This document shows positions 56,176-64,000 of a DNA stretch of 64,000 nucleotides, in pieces (the stretch's first letter is position 1; each line of letters begins with the position of its first letter). The position numbers and the translations under genes were made by a program. The DNA is from Collybia mongolica (Eukaryota > Basidiomycota > Agaricomycetes > Agaricales > Clitocybaceae). The notes beneath the pieces are model-generated. The model ran no database searches. It saw only the letters and a program-made list of their open reading frames with translations, and was not told the DNA's origin. Location of the stretch: assembly GCA_013420905.1 (NCBI GenBank), contig JAAXNY010000012.1, positions 372,001 to 436,000 on the forward strand, given 5' to 3'.

Positions 56176-58128
56176 ATCATGGGTTATTACCTCTTTCACG
56201 GCCTCACTCCGGCCTCATGTCAGCGTCATCACCCATTCATGCCTTCCCGTTCCCATTTTAGCGGTTGATGACCACATCCTTAACGGATGTCCGAGTCGTC
56301 CCACTTCTCATCATGGGCTATACGAAGGTCTCACATGGCAGCTTGACGTTGCCGTCCACACCCCCTCCCCTTTTGTCGCATCTCCTTGCATCTTCCGTCG
56401 CATTGCATTGTCGCCGTCTCATGCTTTCTCGCACAGTCTACACCTGATGTATCTACCACCCGCATCCCCTTTCTATCGCCGCAATCTCTTTCCTTTCCGT
56501 GGGTTCTTGCATGCCGTACCCCCACCTCACCTCACATCCGGAGGGACAGTACACGTCACCCGTGCCGATCCCATTCATGATTACGTCGATCATGACCATC
56601 ACCACAATCACATGCGCCGATTTTTCGACGCTCAAGCTCCCCATCAACACTACAACGCAACAATGTACCATTCATACACGACATCAGTACTGTATACTTA
56701 AATCTCACCATTACGAACCGACTTTCTAGTTGGTTATTACCACACTCTTTAGTACACATTTCAAATGCATGCATATTGACATTAGTGTTCGTGCATTTGC
56801 ACAACTTGAGTAGATCTGCAGGATGTTTTGGCTGAGAATGAGTAACGACGTACAAGACCGACGTTCATCGCCGATGATCAAAGCAGAGTTTGGTCCGGTT
56901 GCGTCTAGATTGCCCCAAGAGCGATACTAATAGCCTATTCACTGACATTGCATTCAATCTCAGTCCTACAGTGTTCTGTAGCGATCACACCTCTATTCCG
57001 AGGTCTGAATTCGGATGAGTGCGTTGCCGGGTCGTTGATGGCAAATAATTGTCAACAGAATTTTCGAGAGACCCTCGACTTAGCTTGCACCTTGGTCCGT
57101 CTGACACACAATCTTCTTACAAACTGCTTACAAGCATCGCCGAACGGATTCCATCATATTACCAGCTTCTACACTTGGTTTGACACAAACAGCGAAATGT
57201 CAAATCTGAGCGACCAATCGGAAACATAAACATGACTCTTTTGGCAGTCGCGTCGCGTCCGATCTCGGGCTGTTGTGTCGCTCGGATCTTGTCGATCGTG
57301 GTGACTGGTGGAAGGACTGCATTTCCTGGCTTCGGGACCTGTCCTATGAGGGGACTTGTCTTGGTAAGGCACTGTAAGTATACTGGGCTTCATTTTTGTC
57401 ATAAACAGTTTCCTTCCAACAATCCCCATCGGAACAGATGGTGCCCATACTTCTTTGATCCTCAGCTAGCCCTCAAACTCTTTTAGAATAAAATAAATCT
57501 CACCTCACCATGGCATCAAAACTGGTCTCTCGTTGAATGCATTGTGTAGAGTTTCTAACACTGCCACTCAACGCAGCATTGCTCCGATGTCGGGATACCC
57601 CATGCCCTATATCTGAGATGGGGGAAAGGCCAGCCCCTCGTGGATAATCGTGCCCCAAAGCCATGATAGGATAGAACACGTCGCTCAGTCCCAAAGGCCG
57701 ACCGACATGGCCGTAAACTCGTGATGCGAATCATGCAATCGCTTAACCCGCCCGGATTTGTAGCCACGGATCAGCGTCACCCAACTACGCCGATATTGAG
57801 TTATGAATTGAATTATATGGGATCCCCCGCATTACCTCGCACGGTCTAGTGTGGCGCAAAGCCTGGAGAGGCAAAAGCACCCTCTTCGATGGGGGTCGAG
57901 TTAGACGGCCGCCCGCGCGCTAAATACCGAGTTGTCCACTCGGCTCAGCTAGAAAGTTCCTTTTTTTCCACTTGCGTTAAATTCCAAAGTCATGATGTCC
58001 ATGAAGCCGGGGTAACGCCCATGAACAGGCGGCAGCATTGGAGCTATTTAACCCTCCATTCATCGAGCCCATATTTTCATCGACCACCTCAAGAGTCATC
58101 TATTTCAAGCAACCTTCACCCTCCCGAG
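56176..58128. other. Intergenic, no gene recognised
   Basis: Several ORFs of 60-97 codons exist but show no coding character and overlap each other on both strands. The upstream stretch open from 57889 is in frame with the DUF6593 gene but lies before its likely start. Confidence 0.45.
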
Positions 58129-58858
58129 ATGTTTACGAACAATCCCTATGCTCAAGGGGGTTGGTCCAACCCCGAAAACCCTCACTCTATAAATAACGGA
58201 ACGTGGGGAAGCCAGTCTCCCCCCCAGCCGTCTGTATACGGCGCGCTACCCCACGCTGTGCCCGCTACGCCCCCCACCATCATCGCCTTCCATTTCGTGG
58301 CCTTCAGCCCATCCATCCTGAACTGCAGCGTCGTCGGGCCGCAGGGACGTAAATATTACTCCATCTCGACGAACTCACCGAATGTTGGCGCGTCGACGCT
58401 GTTCTATAACCCCGAGGGCCAGAATGCGGCAGTGATTGAATGGCATCAGGAGCCCACCGTTGAGGTGCACGGCGCCGTGGCGAAACAGATGACGTCTCAG
58501 TGGATGGGGCTTTCAGAGGATAGAAGGTATGAAGGACTCCTTAGTTGGCTTCACGCCTCTGAATATTTGGGTAGCTATCGGACTATGGAATTCGGGGGGA
58601 AATGGTACGCGTGGGTTCCTCGCGATAGCGTGATAAGTGTGCGTACATATCCCAGACATCTCCTCGGTCTTTCAGACACCAATTTGTTCGATTTAGTTGT
58701 TTACGGTTGGCCCTACTCCTCCTGAACTGCTAGCGAAGATTTCTCGCGGAAAAGATTCTGTTAAATTAGAGATTACGGCCCAAGCTGTTCAAGCGGGACT
58801 CCTCGATGCGGCGGTAGTCGCCGTTGTGCTTCTCCATTCTGGCCGCAACTTTGGGTAA
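58129..58858 (+). CDS. DUF6593-family protein (distal type)
   Basis: Exons 58129-58526, 58575-58638 and 58697-58858, giving 207 residues. The N-terminal 40 residues are Asn/Pro/Gly-rich (NNPYAQGGWSNPENP). The DUF6593 core follows: FHFVAFSPSILNCSVVGPQG, KYYSISTNSPNVGASTLFYN, AAVIEWHQEPTVEVHGAVAK, then across introns SYRTMEFGGKWYAWVPRD and LEITAQAVQAGLLDAAVVAVVLL. I chose ATG 58129 because it starts the compositionally typical N-terminus. It differs from the 26-34 kb cluster in exon lengths (64-nt middle exon) and in sequence, so it belongs to another subfamily. Function unknown. Confidence 0.82.
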
Positions 58859-59322
58859 TTCTTGGTTGGCTTCCCTCGGGTCATGTTATCCATGTCAGAC
58901 TCGGTTTCGTTGTTTATATTTCCCCTTTTTCTTGATACCTGCTTCTAAGCTGTAGCAAACATCATGCATGGATTTCGACAAGGCTTTCTAGATGGTATTG
59001 ACCCGTTACATTGTAGCATCAAATTTCTCAAACGCAATCATGTACTTATTATACATTTTCCACAACTTTACTTTTTGCTTTTCCGAAACTGGGGACGATC
59101 ATGATAATTGGTTCTCGGGACGTCGAGCACAGGAGCCGTTATTGTTCCCATCACTTCCAGACGTTAATCTCGTCTGGGCGATCAACAAAGCTCCACCAAG
59201 CATCAAAGGAGAAACCAACAGTCCCGCTCGGGAGCAACGAGCACAGATAGAGTGGTGGACCGCCATGAGATGTTAGAGAGCGCTCAACTTTAAAGCCTTA
59301 ATACCATGACGTAGCAGGCCTC
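58859..59322. other. Intergenic, no gene recognised
   Basis: An open stretch at 58992-59276 has no recognised motif. Confidence 0.45.
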
Positions 59323-59332
59323 GGTATCGCAC

Positions 59333-59588
59333 AATGTTGGCCAAGTCATTGACATGTCATGAAGGTCGCCTTATAGTTGGCTGACTGTTAGTGATTGACA
59401 GTGTCAATTAAACAAAAAGCTAACATAGATTAACCAGAGACAAACATCAGGCATCCCAATATGGATGGACCCTTCTGACTTCGGAATCACGTGCGAGTCA
59501 TTCCATTTCAGACGGTCATGACTTGTCATCAAAAAGTCGTCAAGCCACTTTGATGACTGTCACCTTAAAGTCATGACTGGCCAACACT
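59333..59588. mobile_element. 256-bp MITE with 10-bp TSD
   Basis: The ends are inverted copies (A(A/G)TGTTGGCCA.GTCAT.GAC). GGTATCGCAC flanks both sides (59323-59332, 59589-59598). The interior contains several GTCATGACT-like words. Its length and the 10-bp duplication fit a Mutator-like non-autonomous element; that assignment is inferred. Confidence 0.75.
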
Positions 59589-59651
59589 GGTATCGCACGC
59601 ATCTCTGAATGGAAATACTCCAAATCACACTCATGATGATCACCCCTTCCC

Positions 59652-60622
59652 AGGACCCCGGATAATACCCCCTAAGGCCATTCGCCAAAATGTCAAAATC
59701 TTCGAAAATTTGTCCGGACAAGGTTTGGCGATTTTGTCCGGATTGGAACTAGCTGTTCGCCCAAATTTCCAGATTTGTCCGGACTTCGAAAGGGGCCTAT
59801 TCGAACCCCCAAATTTGTCCGGATTGCGGAAACAGCCTCTCTAGGGGCCAAATTTTCACGAAAACGCCCCAGATCCCTCAGCGCGTCGCCAGAATCCGCC
59901 GTAAGATGCGAGAGGAACAAACTGAGTCATAGATTAAGCATAAGGATCATTAATCAATCTACTTGGCCGTCGTCAACTTCCTCGCCGCCTTCGATGTCTG
60001 CTGTTTCGTTTCGCTTTCTCGATAACTTCATCGCATCCACAAATTTGGCGCTGCCTCGATTGAGAGCATTGAACCGATCACTGTCCTCTTGCGTAAGTTC
60101 GAGGGTACCAATGTGAGGATTATAAGTTGCTTCTCTTTTTCAACCAGAACATGCAGCGGTGTTTTTGACGGCGAGAACAGATTCCCAACCCCAATCCAAT
60201 CTTGGGCTTGGAAGGCGGGAAGCGCATCAATGTTGTCAGGAAGTCCGATGAGTGACGTTGCCATTACGGGCTTTCTGAGATAGGTAGCCAGGTGCCAGAC
60301 TTATGGAACGGCGCGTTGAGAAGTTGAAAAATCACCAAAGTAGCACAAATAAAGACAGGCAAAAAACATTCGCATTTGCTGAGGATCGAACTCGCCCACC
60401 TGACTGGTTTTTATGACTGACACTCTACCACCTAGCCTACATGCACCTGTCCGAACATAGAACAAGCTGTCCATATCGACAGTTGATTTGTCTGGATGAC
60501 CCGAATGGGTATACCCCGAATTTTGCCTCTTTCTGTCCGGATTGGAACTGGCCCAACTGCCAAATTTTCTCAAAATCTGTCCGGATTAGCGAATGGCCTT
60601 AGGGGGTATTATCCGGGGTCCT
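59652..60622. mobile_element. 971-bp non-autonomous element, perfect 34-bp TIR, 8-bp TSD
   Basis: AGGACCCCGGATAATACCCC begins the left end, and the right end is its exact inverted copy for 34 bp. CCCTTCCC flanks both sides (59644-59651, 60623-60630). The motif TTGTCCGGA(T/C) occurs at least four times near the left end and CTGTCCGGAT twice near the right end, possible transposase sites. The 8-bp duplication fits hAT or KDZ elements. No transposase inside. Confidence 0.85.
60371..60444 (-). other. tRNA-like sequence (tRNA pseudogene or SINE head)
   Basis: On the minus strand, 74 bases show an A-box-like TAGGCTAGGTGG, a B-box GAGTTCGATCC, an acceptor-like pairing of the ends (5 of 7 pairs) and TTTTTT about 5 nt downstream as a Pol III stop. 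No normal anticodon arm can be drawn, so it is not a working tRNA. Confidence 0.35.
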
Positions 60623-60630
60623 CCCTTCCC

Positions 60631-61534
60631 TCTCACTTGAGTGGGTCCTCAGGCCCAGTAGGAAGTCCGTCGTTTACCTAAGATTTTCATCTATTTCCTT
60701 TGGTTCAATAGAATAAAATCGATTCAAACCAAACTGTTGAATATACCATACATAAAGTCAATTAGCATAAATTTTGTGCAATTACACTCAATTGTCTAGA
60801 TGATAATAGACTCAAATCGATATTATGGTTGATTCAGATCAATTTTGTTCGGTTCATTTTTTTCCTCGTTCCAATTGATACAAATCTATCATTCTATTAC
60901 AAACAATTACAGGCAATTACAACATATTATCTATTCCCATCGATTTCCGTCGAGTAACCTGTTCTGCCCGACATCCCGACACAAAAATGAAAGAAACACA
61001 AGTCCATCAACATCATATGAAGCCATCCCTTTAAGTTGTCAAAACCATATAAGCGCCTGGTCCGTGATTTCGAGTAGGTGTCCATGAATCCGAGCGAGTA
61101 TCATAGCAAATCAGAAAAAGTCAAATAAGAGCGAGCCGAGAAGAGTGCTTGTGTATGAGTTCAAGTAAACCATGCCGAGAGACAGTGAGCAAGATCCGAG
61201 GAGTGAAAGCGATTCAGAAGGGAGAGAGCGGATGAGTCAACGTGGTGAAAGCGAATGGTTGCGTGTAAGTGCATGCAAAGGTGTCGGAATATGAGAAAAA
61301 ACCAATTATGCTGGAGGGATTAAATTAGTAGATCTACTGCTCTGGAAGAATAAGAAAAACAGACCGTTTTCCTTTCCTAATCCTTTACGAGCCTTCCTCT
61401 AGAGTTTGAAACCGACATCAACAGTTTTACAATGCACAAAAGTGCGATACTCACCTCCACTATCACGGCTTGTTTCCATACCTGAGATAGATATGATAAA
61501 TATGATAAATCAATAACATGGCTTGAAAAAAGGA
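60631..61534. other. AT-rich intergenic, no gene recognised
   Basis: Contains several AATCGATT/ATTCAAACC-like words around 60700-60900 and no credible exon. If the downstream accessory gene belongs to a transposon, its left end should lie here; I could not find it. Confidence 0.4.
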
Positions 61535-63312
61535 TTACAATAACCGCACCATTATCTCATCCATAGATAGCCCAATCCAATAAATCCTGAACTCCTCTTC
61601 CGTCCCACCTTTGTGGCTCTTAATCCAGTCCTGCCGACATAAATTTCTGGTGTGACGGTCAGAAGAGAAAAGATAATTGAAAAAAAAAATCACTTATCGC
61701 TTATCGCATTGCTTGTGATGGCAAGTGCGGCAACCTTCCGTTTCTTGGATGCAGGGGCATGGCCTGATTCAGTATCCTTCGTTGTGAGTGGCGCGTTGAC
61801 TAGCCTGGCTGATGTTGACTCGAGTGTTGCCGCCTTCGTTGTGAGCAGCGCGTTGACTGGCATGCCCGATGTTGACTCGAGTGTTGCTGCAGCCAGTGTT
61901 CCTGTGGTTGGTGATGTTGCTGTTGTTATTGTTGTCGATGTTGGCGGCATCTCCTCCATGTTTGCTGGACTTTCATCTAGCTCGTGGTCCCTCCAAATGA
62001 CTTCGTGTCAATCTCTTGTGCATTAAAAATATGACACTCACTGCAGTGCCAGAGGATCTATGATAGTGATTTGAAGTGCAGAAGGGGAGTTTTCAACCTG
62101 AAAACATGAGCTCGACTCTCTTTTTCACAAATTTTGAAAACTTACCAACATGTCCTCTGAGCCCAGCATGTCACTCGATTCCCCATATGAACCTGCTACC
62201 AACTGTTTGGATTCCAGGTCAGATGGCTCTGGTGAAATTTTGAGTAAGTTTTCATTGTCCAGAGCTTCTGCCTTTGGTTTTGAAGTGGTGTCGCCAGCAA
62301 GGTGGTTTCGAACCCACAAGGGGTAGTTCTTCGAAATCCAGTACTTCAATTTCCAATTGTCATCGCATAGTCGCAGGTAATGGAATCTTGGATCGTTTAG
62401 GATTGCAGAATCCACAAACCTCACTGCAAAGCTATCTGCATCACTCCAAACTGTTGGCGCCAGTCCATGTTTGCGGAGTGTTGCCCAAAGACTTCGTAAT
62501 CGTTGACCTTGCTGTGTTACCAGTGACTTTGAGACCGGGACGCCATCCTCTTTCTCAAGGTATATATGCGTGGTATTTGGCTCCAAAGAGTCGCAGTCGT
62601 CATCAGGTGTCTCCTTCTCTGGACGACCACGTGTCTTCCCTTTCTTCGCGTTTCCATTTGTCGCACCCTTCTGAGCCCTCTCAAAAGTGTTCCACGAGCT
62701 CTTCATCCAGAACTTGACATCGTCAAAGTCAGCATGTCAAAGTGGGGATGGCAGATCTTTTGTGGAGGGAAGGTGAGTCCAAGTTTGGTTGCTTGGTGCA
62801 ATAGCGAAATTTGTAGGAGCCTGAGTCAACTTGTCGTTTATTTCTCTATTGGAAAACACTCATAAATCGACAGCATATACTCAAGTAAGAACTCACTCTA
62901 TTGTCCGTAACCGAGTTTGCAACCAAATCACCTCCTCTTCCAGTGAGCGCTTCAATCCTTCAAGTTGTGTCTTCTCGTTTGTGGTCCGAGCCAGCATCAA
63001 CTCCAGTCGCATATATGAAGCATTACCAGAGCTGGTAAGGTCACGTTCTGTAGCCTGTCGTATGATATTGATAAGGTCCTCGGGTTTGAGGGTGGAATCC
63101 TGTTGAACACATGGCCAGCATCAGCATATGTTACAATGATCAGAAACACTTGCATATGGGGTAGTAACGCTCGATCCCATTGCTGCCGAGATCGATCGCT
63201 GATGATGATTTTCAGGGAAAGTCCAGTTTGCCGGACTGGATGCATGCATCAGAGCTGGATTGATTGCATTGAGCCCTGTAGAATGGCCAAAATCATTGGA
63301 TAAATGCAGCAT
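61535..63312 (-). CDS. Tnp2-element accessory protein, copy 2
   Basis: Minus strand. The first exon starts at ATG 63312 (MLHLSNDFGHSTG). An exon ending near 62890 holds PEDLINIIRQATERDLTSSG and a coiled-coil-like stretch (GLKRSLEEEVIWLQTRL). The main exon (to about 62145) has LRSLWATLRKHGLAPTVWSD, RFHYLRLCDDNWKLKYWISK. A Thr/Ser-rich exon ends at 61694, and the last exon (61646-61535) reads NLCRQDWIKSHKGGTEEEF. The order IIR.AT, W.L...L.PT.W, (D/G)(N/D)WKL, Ser/Thr-rich, NL(C/Y)...(W/Y)(I/L)K.H matches the gene at 42979-45226, and the last intron is phase 2 in both. The first donor site is unclear. Function unknown. Confidence 0.65.
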
Positions 63313-63416
63313 TGGATGATGCGATGTGAAGGGGAAAAGCAGAGTGAAGGGAAAGTAAGGGGTAAAAAAAACGTAAAGTTGTATAAACAAACAAGGTCAA
63401 TTTCGAGACTGCTGCC

Positions 63417-63884
63417 ATGAAGAACACACAACACAATGATCCCGCTTTTCTGGCTGCTGTTTGTGATGCAAACCTGGAGGTGCTCATCTCTAGTGGAAAT
63501 CCGCAGCTTGTACAAGCTTTCCAAGAACTCAATCAGCTGCGGTAACCACAGCTTGTTTTTCTGCTCTTGCTTTTCACGATGCTCACTCTTTCTGTGGATA
63601 AAATCAAGCGCTCATGAACGATTTGCCGAGTTTTTGACTCCTGGCACTGATCTTGATGCAGATACTTTGTTTGGACCTGTTCTTGGGACCCACATTTCTC
63701 CTGGCGGCAATCACCTCGTCTATCGTGTTAACCATCCTTCACCGATATCAGTAAGTCTTCTAATTTTTGATAGTTGACAAGATTTTTGAAACCATCTTTT
63801 CAACCCAAGGCCCGAGCTCAACAAGATTCTTCAGATGACACCCTCGTTGATATCAACATAAACACAATACATGAAAAAAAATAA
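63417..63884 (+). CDS. Small hypothetical protein next to accessory copy 2
   Basis: Exons 63417-63541, 63609-63750 and 63810-63884 give 113 residues in one frame. The start is MKNTQHNDPAFLAAVCDANL; then a segment ERFAEFLTPGTDLDADTLFG and THISPGGNHLVYRVNHPSP; a short acidic C-terminus. No domain recognised. It is divergent to accessory copy 2 (starts about 105 bp apart) and ends about 35 bp from the stop of the next minus-strand gene. It may belong to the same transposon or be a host gene. Confidence 0.5.
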
Positions 63885-63918
63885 TTTATTCTATCATACA
63901 ATTTCGTCTCTGTTTACC

Positions 63919-64000
63919 CTATTGTACCATTTCATCATCATCCTCTTCATCAAACAACCCCTCTGTATTGTACTTCGCTAATTCAATGAGTGGGTGTCGT
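63919..64000 (-). CDS. 3' end of a gene running off the right edge
   Basis: On the minus strand the last 26 codons read RHPLIELAKYNTEGLFDEED.. and end at TAG (63921-63919). The acidic end is protein-like, but too little is visible to identify it. Confidence 0.4.
   Translation of the reverse strand, partial: RHPLIELAKYNTEGLFDEEDDDEMVQ

Noticed and set aside
56948..57229. Plus-strand 93-codon frame as a gene
   Set aside because: No family resemblance and no splice or promoter support.
60371..60444. Functional tRNA gene
   Set aside because: A and B boxes are present but no anticodon stem can be formed and the T stem pairs only in part.

Overview
The window looks like a chromosome segment of a mushroom-forming basidiomycete (Agaricomycetes). 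The evidence is short introns (about 45-75 nt) with GT..AG borders, the content of DNA transposons typical of that class (a KDZ-type element with cysteine clusters, a Tnp2/CACTA-like element, a Tc1 element), chromodomain Gypsy retrotransposons, several DUF6593 genes, and conserved fungal genes (ATG15, a Rap1-type Myb protein, an MFS transporter, a cupredoxin).

Layout. Positions 1-25,880 are a transposon island. A KDZ-type DNA transposon (707-6449) carries one seven-exon gene for a protein of about 1,579 residues and is flanked by a 10-bp target duplication. Gypsy element A (7943-21079) is split inside its reverse transcriptase by a younger Gypsy element B (10712-16897); both have exact 5-bp target duplications. 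A degenerate Tc1 element lies at 22189-23803. From about 25,900 to 34,550 there is a local cluster of DUF6593 genes and their decayed copies on both strands, all with a 67-nt middle exon where intact. ATG15 (34888-36505), a secreted cupredoxin (37793-38453) and an MFS transporter (minus strand, 38844-41404) follow. A Tnp2-type element occupies 42542-49177 with two genes: the transposase and an accessory protein. A small TA-flanked inverted-repeat element (49193-51177) contains a poly(A)-tailed retroposon. Then come a RAP1-like telomere protein gene (51437-54512), an unknown gene (55198-56175), another DUF6593 gene (58129-58858), two non-autonomous inverted-repeat elements (59333-59588 and 59652-60622), and a second copy of the Tnp2-type accessory gene (61535-63312) next to a small unknown gene. 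A further gene is cut by the right edge.

How the parts relate. The most informative pattern is mutational. Every internal stop in the two Gypsy elements and in the Tnp2 transposase is TGA, in contexts where the family expects arginine or is compatible with CGA, and 12 of the 13 substitutions between paired LTRs are CpG/TpG(CpA) transitions. This points to methylation-linked CpG decay of transposons. Both Gypsy elements independently show the same GGGTTTT heptamer in the gag frame just before the gag stop, with pol open in the -1 frame, and both show a 10-nt complementarity between a site about 30 nt after the LTR TATA box and the sequence next to the LTR, as expected of self-priming (Tf1-like) retrotransposons. 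The two Tnp2-linked accessory genes share domain order and the phase of their last intron, so they define a transposon-associated gene family of unknown role.

All gene models were spliced by eye from sequence; no similarity search was run.
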